A DNA stretch of 64,000 bases from UBA1941 sp046329555. GTDB taxonomy: Bacteria; Bacteroidota; Bacteroidia; Chitinophagales; LD1. Positions 40,270-48,572 of this stretch are shown here, in pieces (the first letter of the stretch is position 1; every line of letters starts with the position of its first letter). A model generated the notes under the pieces. It was not told the origin of the DNA and ran no database searches. It worked only from the letters and a program-made list of their open reading frames with translations. Where the stretch lies: positions 744,001-808,000 of the forward strand of contig JAXLUK010000001.1 of assembly GCA_046329555.1 (NCBI GenBank), given 5' to 3'. Made by a program: the position numbers and the translations under genes.

Positions 40270-41645
40270 GAAGCTGCGCCCATAACCTTACTCGCTATTT
40301 TTATGGAGAAGCGTTCCAACCGATTGGGTTGCTCATTCAGCAATAGCGGCGATACAATGCGCACGGCTTTTCGCACCATGTTATAGGAACGTCTGAATCC
40401 CTGTAGTGTAGGGCGTTTCCCTAAAATATTTCCAGCACCATAAAAGGCTACCGCGAAAAAATGCCGCAACAATAACCCTCTGTCGCGGCTCACGGCCGAC
40501 AATAAATCAATAGGCTGTTCGGCGTGAACACCACCTCGATTCAGATAACTAAAACAAGCCGCTTTCAAATCCGTATCGCTCATCACGCCGTATAAGGCAT
40601 CAGCCAGAATATTGATAGTAGCATTGCTTTCATGGCGTTGGGCATAAAATTGTTCCACCGCAACATCACTTGCTGCTGCCGTAATTTCTTTCTCTTGTAA
40701 CAACGCTTCGCCTAACAACAAGCAATCCGTTAAAGCCACCGTCATTCCGCCGCCGGTTAACGGATGACGCATGTTTAAAGAATCGCCCAGCAACACCGCG
40801 CCACTGCGCCGAATAGGCCGCGCCGGTATCAAATGATTGGGCATCACTTTGAATTTACCTTCATTAACAGCTATTAAAAATGAAGGACGAATGGCTTCTG
40901 GTAATTGCGGCGCAATCACCTGTTGTAAATGTTGCGTCAATTCAGGTGAACGACGAGGCGCTTCTGCTTGCGGAAAATCAATTAATACCCTTGTTTCTGT
41001 TGATGAAATGGGATAGCACAAAACAGGTGAAGGCTCCGCCACTACTACATGTCCGCAGTTGGCATAAGGCAATTCGCAGTGCTTTAAAATCAATCCCATA
41101 AAATAACTGCTCACCTTCTTCTCATTTTCCGAAAGCGCTGCGCGAAACGATGAAAACATACCATCAGCAACAATAGTGAGCGGCGCATTGATGGTTACAG
41201 ACACTTCAGTGCCTGTTGGCAGATAACGATAACCGGTAATGCGGCCATTTTCTTCCAACAACTCCTGTACCTGCCCTTCCATCAAACTGACCGTTGGAAG
41301 TTGCCGTAAAATTTCCCGGATGCGCTGCACAAACTTGCCATTGCGAAATCCTCTGCCGGTATATCCTTCCCGATACGAAATCTGAATTTGCTGTTCTTGC
41401 AGAAATAAGCCGTAGCCCCGAATTTCTACGGCATCAAATCCTTCCAAAACTTCCTGCAAACCCATTCGCTGCAACAGTTCTACCCCACCCGGCTGCAATA
41501 ACTCGCCAATAATTCGGTCGGGCTCAGCCAGCGATTTCTCGACCACGGCCACCAGCCGACCTTGTTTTCCTAAATAGGCCGCCATAATGCCACCGGCTAC
41601 GCCTGCACCCACAATGGCCACATCGAAATGCTGTAGTGTTTCCAT
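40266..41645 (-). CDS. Squalene monooxygenase (squalene epoxidase)
   Basis: This 459-aa FAD enzyme probably converts squalene to 2,3-oxidosqualene. N-terminal Rossmann motif GAGVAG (13-18) is followed by RIIGELLQPGG (44-54), the signature of squalene monooxygenases, then the DG motif (161-162, VADGMFSSFR) and the C-terminal flavin motif GDSLNMRHPLTGGGMTVAL (about 287-305), which is characteristic of this family. The length fits the catalytic domain without the eukaryotic N-terminal membrane anchor. The start is one base after the stop of the squalene synthase gene, so it is translated from the same transcript. Other aromatic or isoprenoid FAD monooxygenases share parts of the motifs, but the synthase next door supports the assignment. 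Confidence 0.85.
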   Translation of the reverse strand: METLQHFDVAIVGAGVAGGIMAAYLGKQGRLVAVVEKSLAEPDRIIGELLQPGGVELLQRMGLQEVLEGFDAVEIRGYGLFLQEQQIQISYREGYTGRGFRNGKFVQRIREILRQLPTVSLMEGQVQELLEENGRITGYRYLPTGTEVSVTINAPLTIVADGMFSSFRAALSENEKKVSSYFMGLILKHCELPYANCGHVVVAEPSPVLCYPISSTETRVLIDFPQAEAPRRSPELTQHLQQVIAPQLPEAIRPSFLIAVNEGKFKVMPNHLIPARPIRRSGAVLLGDSLNMRHPLTGGGMTVALTDCLLLGEALLQEKEITAAASDVAVEQFYAQRHESNATINILADALYGVMSDTDLKAACFSYLNRGGVHAEQPIDLLSAVSRDRGLLLRHFFAVAFYGAGNILGKRPTLQGFRRSYNMVRKAVRIVSPLLLNEQPNRLERFSIKIASKVMGAAS

Positions 41646-41646
41646 C

Positions 41647-42849
41647 TTAAAACAACACTGATTTTTCTACCTCCACCACCGGCAACAATTTGCGCTTTGC
41701 CAGATAACGGTTCTTATGCAGGTTAGCGATAATGGTGTGACAGCGCTCCTTCGTCAAATCAAAATTTGGATCGTCTTCATCTAGCTTTTTCAAAATAACA
41801 TTGGCAAAATTTTCAATCACCTGGTGCACGCTATCCATATCTGTTGTGTGCAACATCAACACTGCGGCAATCCCTTTTCTGATTTTCACCACTTCCGTAT
41901 AAACCTGCGGATTGTTGTAAATTTTGGCCAGTGTAGCCATGGCCATCACCTGTGGAATAGCGCAAAAACGAAATACCTGTGGATGGCGTATCAGGCTGAG
42001 ATATTCGATGCAATCGCCTACATACTGCAGCGCATCAGTTACCAAATCATTCAAGCAAGCCAGCGATTCCTGTGAATCGGGTGCTTTCATTAACTCATCC
42101 AGGCGGTCAGCGTACTTGCCCCAAATTTCTTTCGGCCAAAAACTCCTTCCCAAATTCAAATCCTCATAGTAATCGCGGGTGATATTGGTTTTCTGCAACA
42201 GCAATCCCATAGAATTGGAAATGCGGATTTGATCTTTCAGCGACTCATCTTCCAAACCCGATGCACTAAAAATTCCCGATAAACCAATTCCTACCAGGCC
42301 GGCCACATAGTGGCAGTAGTGATCGTAATCCAGCAAGGTCACCACTTTACGCTCGGCATAATCAGCCATGCCATTGCCCATTTTCTCGCAGATATCAGTA
42401 ATCACATCCTGATATTCCGGCTTGAGACTTAAAAATACGCGTATCACTTTGTGATAATTGGCTAACAGGATGCGGTAGTCATCGGCATCACCCACCCCCG
42501 AAATCGACCAGCCTTCTTCATAATTCCTCTTCCAGAATTCACGCAGCAAAGGCAGCCGCTTTTCTGCGGGGTAGGTCATATCATCTTCAATAGAATCCAG
42601 TCCGCGCAAGACCAGATAGAACACACATACCGGATCTTTCAATTCGGCAGGTAATTGGTTGATAACGATGGCAAAAGAGCGGCTCACCTTATTCAACGCC
42701 GCATAACAGAAATCGCGGTCGCTCAGGCGCGGTGCCAGTTCGTTCAAAGGTTCTTTATATTGCTTGATGTCAAATCCTCCAAATTTGAGACGCATCATCG
42801 CAATCATTTCTTTCGGACGGTGTACAGATTGGATTAAGTCGGTTACCAT
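41647..42849 (-). CDS. Squalene synthase (farnesyl-diphosphate farnesyltransferase), eukaryote-like
   Basis: This 400-aa enzyme should join two farnesyl diphosphates to squalene via presqualene diphosphate. It has both Mg-binding Asp motifs (DSIED at 85-89; DYYED at 226-230), SRSFA (56-60), HYVAGLVGIGLS (180-191) and the LLQKTNITRDY segment, which are close to human and yeast squalene synthase rather than to phytoene synthase or the HpnC/HpnD type. FCAIPQVMA, near 290, also matches eukaryotic enzymes. There is no C-terminal transmembrane helix, so it is probably soluble or peripheral. It is first in the operon with squalene monooxygenase, behind a consensus promoter with a 69-base leader. Confidence 0.92.
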   Translation of the reverse strand: MVTDLIQSVHRPKEMIAMMRLKFGGFDIKQYKEPLNELAPRLSDRDFCYAALNKVSRSFAIVINQLPAELKDPVCVFYLVLRGLDSIEDDMTYPAEKRLPLLREFWKRNYEEGWSISGVGDADDYRILLANYHKVIRVFLSLKPEYQDVITDICEKMGNGMADYAERKVVTLLDYDHYCHYVAGLVGIGLSGIFSASGLEDESLKDQIRISNSMGLLLQKTNITRDYYEDLNLGRSFWPKEIWGKYADRLDELMKAPDSQESLACLNDLVTDALQYVGDCIEYLSLIRHPQVFRFCAIPQVMAMATLAKIYNNPQVYTEVVKIRKGIAAVLMLHTTDMDSVHQVIENFANVILKKLDEDDPNFDLTKERCHTIIANLHKNRYLAKRKLLPVVEVEKSVLF

Positions 42850-42924
42850 GGCTTTTGGTGCTGCGACCGGCAGTGGTGGCCGGCCTGTAGCAGCTTTTTC
42901 AGTTAACGGTTAAATTTTATCAGT

Positions 42925-42956
42925 CAAAGCTATTTCTATTTCAACAAACGACCAAA
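42925..42956 (-). promoter_or_regulatory. Consensus promoter of the squalene operon
   Basis: On the minus strand, TTTG (42956-42953) and TAGCTTTG (42932-42925) are separated by 20 bases, a full match to the Bacteroidota housekeeping promoter. Transcription would begin near 42918, about 69 bases before the squalene synthase start. No operator-like palindrome was seen. Confidence 0.75.
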
Positions 42957-43111
42957 ATTTACCTATAAAAGGATATGCACATCAGCGGGAAATGGCTTCG
43001 CTCGACTTCTAAACACTAACTAATTAATTGATTATCATCAGTATAATCACCCCAAAACCTCAGACATTGTCGCTGCATAACCGGTAAATACCACTAGTTT
43101 TACACCAGCAC

Positions 43112-43642
43112 ATGGAAACATCCGGAAGTCAGTCAATTTTTCTCATCGGGTTCATGGGTTCTGGAAAGAGCACTTTTGGGCGCAAGCTGGCTCGTGAGCT
43201 TCATCTTCCATTTATAGATCTTGATCAGGAAATTGTATCCGTTGAGAAGCAAACCATTGCTGGAATTATTTCAGAACAGGGAGAAGCCTACTTCAGGGAA
43301 ATTGAATCTGCAATACTCAAACAACTGAACCAGCGCCCCGCAGTTATTGCTACCGGAGGCGGCACGCCCTGCTTTTTCGACAATATGGACTGGATGCTCA
43401 GGCATGGTATCACCATTTACCTGCGAGCCACTCCTGCTTTTCTGCACAGCAGGTTACTGCAAACAAATCGTGAGGAAAGACCGCTGTTGAAGGGTTTATC
43501 ATCAGAGGAACTGATGCAGTATATTGAAATGAAATTAATGGAAAGGGAGCCCAATTATGCGCGGGCACATCTCATTGCCGATGCCATTCGTCCGGATGAG
43601 ATTAAAAACGAACTTCACAACTTACGCCATAGTGATCGCTAA
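43112..43642 (+). CDS. aroK: Shikimate kinase
   Basis: This 176-aa kinase phosphorylates shikimate at O3 in aromatic amino-acid synthesis. Walker A GFMGSGKST is at 13-21, the shikimate-binding Asp is in IDLDQEI (D38), R62 is in AYFREIE and the GGG loop is at 82-84 (ATGGGTP). A lid region with REERPLL follows. Length is normal. A TAGTTTTA box at 43095-43102 is close to the promoter consensus. The last 41 bases overlap the 3' end of the convergent phosphodiesterase gene. Confidence 0.95.
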   Translation: METSGSQSIFLIGFMGSGKSTFGRKLARELHLPFIDLDQEIVSVEKQTIAGIISEQGEAYFREIESAILKQLNQRPAVIATGGGTPCFFDNMDWMLRHGITIYLRATPAFLHSRLLQTNREERPLLKGLSSEELMQYIEMKLMEREPNYARAHLIADAIRPDEIKNELHNLRHSDR

Positions 43643-44489
43643 GATCAAAACGGTCTTTCTTCCACAACTTACGCATCACACTCACATAGCGACGAATGGA
43701 GCGTATTTTGGCGCCGTTACTGCGCAGCAGAATATAATCGAAGGTGGTTTTTTGTTTCTTCCACGCCAATTCCGCAAGCCGATTGGTCACACCATCGTAA
43801 GTTTCCTTTTGAATGCCCTCGTAATCGGCATTTTCCGCATCCAAACAATTCAACATTTCACAATATTCCTTTTGAATGGTGGCTTCCGTATTCATATCGC
43901 CACATAGAATTTGAGGAATACCATCAATATGATGTTTGTATAACAACTCACGGTGCATTTGCTGGAATTGCAAACTGCGTATATCAGCGCGGTTTTCATT
44001 GGATTGCATGTGCGTTCCCATCAACTGAAACTTCTTGCCGTTAAATTCACCTTGTAACAAAACAGCACCTTTGCGAGCAAAACAATCAACGTCTTTCTTA
44101 TCGTGGTATTCAATAGAGTCTAAAACCTGCAGGGGTATGCGGCTAAGCACCCATACGCCACTGCTGATCTTAAACGGACTATTAGCGGGGTTAAACGGTC
44201 CATAGGAATACGGGTATTTCGATTTCAGGCCGTCGTGAATAGCGGTAACGGCTTTGCGATGAAAGGCCTCCTGGAATACGATGATATCATAATCGGTTTT
44301 TTGCAGCGTATCAACTATACCCTTAGCCCGTTCCAAACGACCCGCCATGGGCACTAAGGCGGGCAGCATGTAGATATTCCACGACAAAATCTTTAAATCG
44401 CGCTCTGGTGCTGCCGGAGTGGCATTGTCGCCTCCCCAAACCGTCTGCACTGTAAGCAGACCAAGCAAAACGATTATGGCAGATTTCAT
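43602..44489 (-). CDS. Secreted sphingomyelinase-like EEP-family phosphodiesterase
   Basis: This 295-aa protein has a signal peptide (MKSAIIVLLGLLTVQTVWGG) and is probably periplasmic or secreted. The rest is an endonuclease/exonuclease/phosphatase domain with the Mg-binding and catalytic residues: WNIYML (Asn), FQEAFH (Glu), GTHMQS (His), GDMNTE (Asp and Asn) and SDHYG (Asp and His). The WNIYMLP start, ERAKGIVDTL segment and SDH end resemble bacterial neutral sphingomyelinase C more than DNase I. It may cleave sphingolipid or phospholipid head groups. Bacteroidota make sphingolipids, but the substrate here is unproven. It overlaps aroK by 41 bp tail to tail. Confidence 0.75.
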   Translation of the reverse strand: MKSAIIVLLGLLTVQTVWGGDNATPAAPERDLKILSWNIYMLPALVPMAGRLERAKGIVDTLQKTDYDIIVFQEAFHRKAVTAIHDGLKSKYPYSYGPFNPANSPFKISSGVWVLSRIPLQVLDSIEYHDKKDVDCFARKGAVLLQGEFNGKKFQLMGTHMQSNENRADIRSLQFQQMHRELLYKHHIDGIPQILCGDMNTEATIQKEYCEMLNCLDAENADYEGIQKETYDGVTNRLAELAWKKQKTTFDYILLRSNGAKIRSIRRYVSVMRKLWKKDRFDLSDHYGVSCEVRF

Positions 44490-44609
44490 AGTGTTGTTGT
44501 TGAGAACAAGTATCCCCCTTTTTCTTTATTAGAACGTTACCGAATCAATAAGTGTTGCACAATTTTCAACAAGACGCAAAATGATTCGGCGAACAGTTAA
44601 TTTTAACCC

Positions 44610-45530
44610 GTGAACATCAGTGCACTTTCCAGTGAAATAAAAAACCGGGCCAAACTTTTAGGGTTCTCAGGATGTGGTTTTGCCAAAGCAGCGGCCATGC
44701 CGGAAGAAGAGCGCTACTTGCAACAATGGCTCAATCAGGGGAAGCACGGAGAAATGCACTACATGAGCAACTACCAGCAACAGCGCACCGATCCCACGGT
44801 GTTGGTTCCGGGTGCTAAAACGGTGATTTCACTGAGTTACAATTATTACACCGAATACCAACAAGCACCCGATGCGCCAAAGTTGGCGATGTATGCCTTG
44901 GGGGCAGATTATCACGAAGTAATCAAAAGAAAACTCCATGCCCTGCTGGACCAAATCCGGGGGCTAACACCAGTTGGGGCCGCGCGCTGTTTTGTAGATA
45001 GCGCGCCGGTGCTGGAGCGCGCCTGGGCGCAACGCGCCGGAGTGGGATGGATTGGGAAAAACACCCTGGTGCTCACCAAACGAGCAGGATCCTACTTCTT
45101 TCTGGCTGAAATTATTCTGGACGTAGAATTGGAATATGATTCTCCGGTGAAAGATTACTGCGGCAATTGTACACGATGTATAGATGCTTGTCCAACACAA
45201 GCGCTTTCACCTTATCAGATGGATGCTTCAAAATGTGTTTCGTATCTCACCATCGAATACCGCGGAGAAGAAATTCCGGAAGCATTTAAAGGGAAAATGG
45301 GCGGATACATGTTTGGATGCGATATCTGTCAACAGGTGTGCCCCATTAACTCGCAGGCCACCGAACATCAGGAACCTGAGTTTAACCCCAGCAAAGAATT
45401 GTTGCAAATGGCGCGAAACGATTGGCAGGAGCTATCGGAACAACAATTCCGAATATTGTTTAAAAACAGTGCTGTAAAACGAACGAAGTTTCAGGGATTG
45501 AAGCGGAATATTGATTTCCTGAAAGATTAA
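44610..45530 (+). CDS. queG: Epoxyqueuosine reductase
   Basis: This 306-aa cytosolic iron-sulfur and cobalamin enzyme makes the last step of queuosine in tRNA, reducing epoxyqueuosine. The DSAPVLERAWA segment contains the conserved catalytic Asp, and two [4Fe-4S] motifs are visible: CGNCTRCIDACP and CDICQQVCP. Length is typical for the short form without a C-terminal HEAT extension. It starts at a GTG (44610). Its stop overlaps the MORN-protein gene by 4 bp, tail to tail. Confidence 0.94.
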   Translation: MNISALSSEIKNRAKLLGFSGCGFAKAAAMPEEERYLQQWLNQGKHGEMHYMSNYQQQRTDPTVLVPGAKTVISLSYNYYTEYQQAPDAPKLAMYALGADYHEVIKRKLHALLDQIRGLTPVGAARCFVDSAPVLERAWAQRAGVGWIGKNTLVLTKRAGSYFFLAEIILDVELEYDSPVKDYCGNCTRCIDACPTQALSPYQMDASKCVSYLTIEYRGEEIPEAFKGKMGGYMFGCDICQQVCPINSQATEHQEPEFNPSKELLQMARNDWQELSEQQFRILFKNSAVKRTKFQGLKRNIDFLKD

Positions 45531-46294
45531 TTGCTGAGTTCAACCCCCAGCGAAAATTTCTTCACTACTACTTCGCCGTCTTTCCTGATGAGTCTGCCTT
45601 TACCATCACGCAAATTATTCTTCCATTCGCCTTCATACCGGTCGCCATCCGCCCAGGTAAAAGTACCGGGACCGTCCATCACCCCATTCACAAAATCGCC
45701 ATCGTAATAATCGCCATTGGCAAACATAAAACGACCCTTTCCGGTGCGCTTGTTGTTTTTAAATTCTCCCAGATATTTATCGCCGGTAGCAAAGTACATG
45801 ATACCAAAACCGGCCTTTTGGTCGTCGGCAAAAGTGCCTTCATAAATATTGCCGTTGGCGTAATAATATTTTCCTTGTCCGTTGCGGTGACCATTCACCA
45901 CTTCTCCCTCGTAGCGCTCACCATTAGCATATCGGCAGGTGCCCTTTCCGGTCACCAATCCGTTGGTCATTGTTCCTTCATAAACATCGCCGTTGGCATA
46001 TTTGTACACGCCCCGGCCATGCATTTTGTCATCTTTAAATTGTCCGGTGTAAACATCCCCGTTGGCAAATTTATAGACGCCCCGGCCGTTTCGCATATTC
46101 TCCGACCAATCGCCTGAGTAATGTTCGCCATTGGCGAATGTCGCTTCGCCATAGCCCGAGCGCATCTCGTTCAACCAGCCCCCGGTGTAGGTCTGTCCGC
46201 CCTCGGTTCGGGTAGTACTGTTCTGGGCAGAAACTGAAATAGCAGTGAAGCATAAAATAAGCAATTGATAAAAGCGTGTATTCTTTCTTTCCAT
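45527..46294 (-). CDS. Secreted MORN-repeat protein
   Basis: The product is about 255 aa, starting at 46294 (MERKNTRFYQLLILCFTAIS...), because this puts a signal peptide at the N-terminus with cleavage near VSAQ. Behind it are nine MORN repeats of 23 residues each (pattern GxxYxGxxxxxxxxGxGxxxxANG, such as YTGQFKDDKMHGRGVYKYANG). MORN repeats form an elongated beta-meander and often bind lipids or proteins. It has no other domain. It is divergent from the flippase gene and overlaps queG by 4 bp at its end. Confidence 0.88.
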   Translation of the reverse strand: MERKNTRFYQLLILCFTAISVSAQNSTTRTEGGQTYTGGWLNEMRSGYGEATFANGEHYSGDWSENMRNGRGVYKFANGDVYTGQFKDDKMHGRGVYKYANGDVYEGTMTNGLVTGKGTCRYANGERYEGEVVNGHRNGQGKYYYANGNIYEGTFADDQKAGFGIMYFATGDKYLGEFKNNKRTGKGRFMFANGDYYDGDFVNGVMDGPGTFTWADGDRYEGEWKNNLRDGKGRLIRKDGEVVVKKFSLGVELSN

Positions 46295-46353
46295 AGAAAT
46301 CAGTTGTGGTTGAGATTTTCTCATCTTTGCTTACGTAAATCGTCGGAAAAAGT

Positions 46354-47832
46354 TTGGGTTTGCTAAAAAAATTATTGGGGCAAACGGCCATTTATGGTTT
46401 AAGCACCATGCTGGGCCGGTTTCTGAACTACCTGCTGGTGCGGCTGCATACGGGCGCTTTCGCGCCTTCCGATTATGGCGTGGTGAGCGAGTTATACGCC
46501 TACTCGGGCTTTTTATCAGTATTGCTGATTTTTGGGATGGAAACGGGATATTTCCGTTTCGCGCGGGGCGAACACAAGGAGGATGTGTACCCAACGGCGC
46601 TAATATTTCTGTTGAGTTCCTCCCTATTTTTCTTTTTGGTGATTTGCGCCCTATCGCCCACATTAGGTAATATACTGCATTACCAAGGCCATGAATACTA
46701 CTTTATCTGGTTTGCCTTAATTCTGGGATTCGATGCCATAGGCGCTATTGCCTTCGCACGGCTGAGGCACGATGAGCGCCCGATGCGCTTTGCTACCGTT
46801 AAATTACTCGAAATTGCGATCAACATCGGCCTGAATCTGTTTTTCTTGTACTTCGCCCGAAATGCTTATCAGGCAGGGCAGGATAGTTGGCTGGCTTCTT
46901 GTTACCAGCCTGAAATAGGAGTGGGTTATATCTTCATCGCCAATCTGGTGGCCAGCGCGTGTAAGTTATTGCTGCTTACCCCGTTGTTTTTTGATTTTCG
47001 TTGGAAATTCAATAGCCTGCTTTTCAAAGACCTCATCCGATATTCCTTGCCTATGGTACCCATCGGTTTGGCTGGAATCATCAATGAAACCTTTGACAGA
47101 CCCATGCTGAAATTCCTGCTTCCATACGACGAAGCAACCAACATGGCGCAAGTAGGCATTTACAGTGCGTGTTATAAAATCAGCATTGTAATGTCGCTGT
47201 TCATCCAGGCCTATCGTTATGCCGCCGAACCTTTCTTCTTTAAACAATCAGGCCAACAACATGCCAAACAACTTTTCGCAGATGTGATGCATTTCTTCGT
47301 GTTGTTTTGCTGCATCATCTTCCTTTTGGTGACCTTGTTCCTTCCATATTTCAAATTTTTCATCGGCCGCCCGGAATATTATGAAGGATTGAAAATTGTT
47401 CCGGTATTGCTGATGGCCAATCTGTGTTTAGGCATGTACGTCAATCTTTCCGTTTGGTACAAGCTTACCGACCGCACCGGCTTAGGTGCCTGGGTGGCCG
47501 TTGGTGGTGCTGTACTTACCCTGGTACTGAATTACTGGTTGATTCCGGTAATGGGATACATGGGCGCTGCATGGGCTACGCTGGCTTGCTATGGTTCTAT
47601 GGCGGCGGTATCCTATGTATTGGGACAGAAATACTATCCGGTGCCCTATGGCGCTGCCGTCATTCTCTGTTACCTGGGCGCTGCACTGGCAGTTTATGCC
47701 GTTTCCTTGTATTGGCAATGGCAACCAGGCGGTTGGCCCCTATCTGCCGCTTTATTATGGATCGGCTTTATCGTTTTCGCCGTTTTGATGTGGCGCTTTA
47801 GAATCTCAGCATCATCCCGGGTAGTTGTCTAA
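46354..47832 (+). CDS. Polysaccharide flippase (Wzx/MATE-like)
   Basis: The product is about 490 aa with 12-14 predicted membrane helices and belongs to the MOP superfamily of lipid-linked oligosaccharide flippases. N-terminal motifs ATYGLSTMLGRFLNYLLVRL-like (residues about 10-32) and GVVSELYAYSGFLSVLLIFGMETGYFRF fit the family. It probably flips an undecaprenyl-linked unit for surface polysaccharide or O-antigen. The start is a TTG; 46354 and 46360 are both possible. A CATCTTTG box at 46321-46328 may be its promoter. No glycosyltransferases are adjacent, so the substrate is unknown. Confidence 0.85.
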   Translation: MGLLKKLLGQTAIYGLSTMLGRFLNYLLVRLHTGAFAPSDYGVVSELYAYSGFLSVLLIFGMETGYFRFARGEHKEDVYPTALIFLLSSSLFFFLVICALSPTLGNILHYQGHEYYFIWFALILGFDAIGAIAFARLRHDERPMRFATVKLLEIAINIGLNLFFLYFARNAYQAGQDSWLASCYQPEIGVGYIFIANLVASACKLLLLTPLFFDFRWKFNSLLFKDLIRYSLPMVPIGLAGIINETFDRPMLKFLLPYDEATNMAQVGIYSACYKISIVMSLFIQAYRYAAEPFFFKQSGQQHAKQLFADVMHFFVLFCCIIFLLVTLFLPYFKFFIGRPEYYEGLKIVPVLLMANLCLGMYVNLSVWYKLTDRTGLGAWVAVGGAVLTLVLNYWLIPVMGYMGAAWATLACYGSMAAVSYVLGQKYYPVPYGAAVILCYLGAALAVYAVSLYWQWQPGGWPLSAALLWIGFIVFAVLMWRFRISASSRVVV

Positions 47833-47874
47833 AATAATTCCCCATCTGCTTCGTCTGCCTGAAAGCAAACTATT

Positions 47875-47909
47875 TTAGGAAACGTTTTTTGGTAAAATTT
47901 GTTTCCTAA
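47875..47909. promoter_or_regulatory. Palindromic operator upstream of the TetR-efflux operon
   Basis: TTAGGAAAC (47875-47883) and GTTTCCTAA (47901-47909) form a perfect 9-bp inverted repeat with 17 bases between. The right arm overlaps the -33 element of the tetR promoter, so a bound dimer would block transcription of the operon. This fits self-repression by the TetR protein encoded next. Confidence 0.7.
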
Positions 47910-47930
47910 ACATATTTGGTTATACCTTTG
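47898..47930 (+). promoter_or_regulatory. Promoter of the tetR-tolC-RND operon
   Basis: TTTG at 47898-47901 and TACCTTTG at 47923-47930 (a full TAnnTTTG match) are 21 bases apart. Transcription would start near 47937. This places the tetR start at 47943 rather than at the earlier in-frame start at 47916. Confidence 0.75.
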
Positions 47931-47942
47931 CGCCCGTTTTTT

Positions 47943-48572
47943 ATGAATACGAATCTTACCAATCAGCAGATTATTCTGCAGCGCGCGAAAGAACTGTTCA
48001 TGCGCTTTGGCATCAAAAACATGACCATGGACGACATTGCCCGGGAATTGGGCATGTCTAAAAAAACCATCTATCTGTACGTCTACAACAAATCAGATTT
48101 GGTGGTTAAGGCCCTGCGGCACCATATTCAGGCGGAAACGCAGGTATTACAACAGGCAGTTTCCAACAATGCCAATGCCATTGAAGAGCTGCTTACGTTG
48201 ATTCACTTCATCAACACGCACTTCCGCGAATTCGACAGCCGTGTGTACCATGAACTGCAAAAGTACTATGCCGATGCGTTCACCGAGTATTCTGAATATC
48301 GCGATAAAACCATTCTGAATTACTTCATGGAGAATATCCGAAAAGGCATCAATCAGGGTGTTTACCGTGCGGATTTGGAGGCCGAAGTAATCAGCCGCTT
48401 CTATGTTTACGGATCTGATGTGCTGCTAAATCAACAACTATTTCCTTCAAAAAAATTCCCCTTCATCGAAGTGTACCGTCAGGTGGTTGAATACCATTTA
48501 CGAGGTATCGTTTCCAAAAAAGGTTTGGAGGTTTTGGAAAACAACAAATTCTTAAAGACGCTAGAATCATGA
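47943..48572 (+). CDS. TetR-family repressor of the efflux operon
   Basis: This roughly 209-aa regulator has an N-terminal helix-turn-helix (about 20-55, FGIKNMTMDDIARELGMSKKTIYLYVYNK) followed by an all-alpha ligand-binding domain. The start at 47943 (MNTNLTNQ) is set by the promoter box at 47923-47930. It overlaps the TolC gene by 4 bp, and is first in a four-gene unit, so it is the likely local repressor; the ligand may be a drug, bile-like compound or membrane lipid. Confidence 0.92.
   Translation: MNTNLTNQQIILQRAKELFMRFGIKNMTMDDIARELGMSKKTIYLYVYNKSDLVVKALRHHIQAETQVLQQAVSNNANAIEELLTLIHFINTHFREFDSRVYHELQKYYADAFTEYSEYRDKTILNYFMENIRKGINQGVYRADLEAEVISRFYVYGSDVLLNQQLFPSKKFPFIEVYRQVVEYHLRGIVSKKGLEVLENNKFLKTLES

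Noticed and set aside
41647..42849. Annotation of the first squalene-operon gene as phytoene synthase.
   Set aside because: The family fold is shared, but the HYVAGLVGIGLS and LQKTNITRDY segments and FCAIPQVMA match squalene synthase, and a squalene monooxygenase follows.
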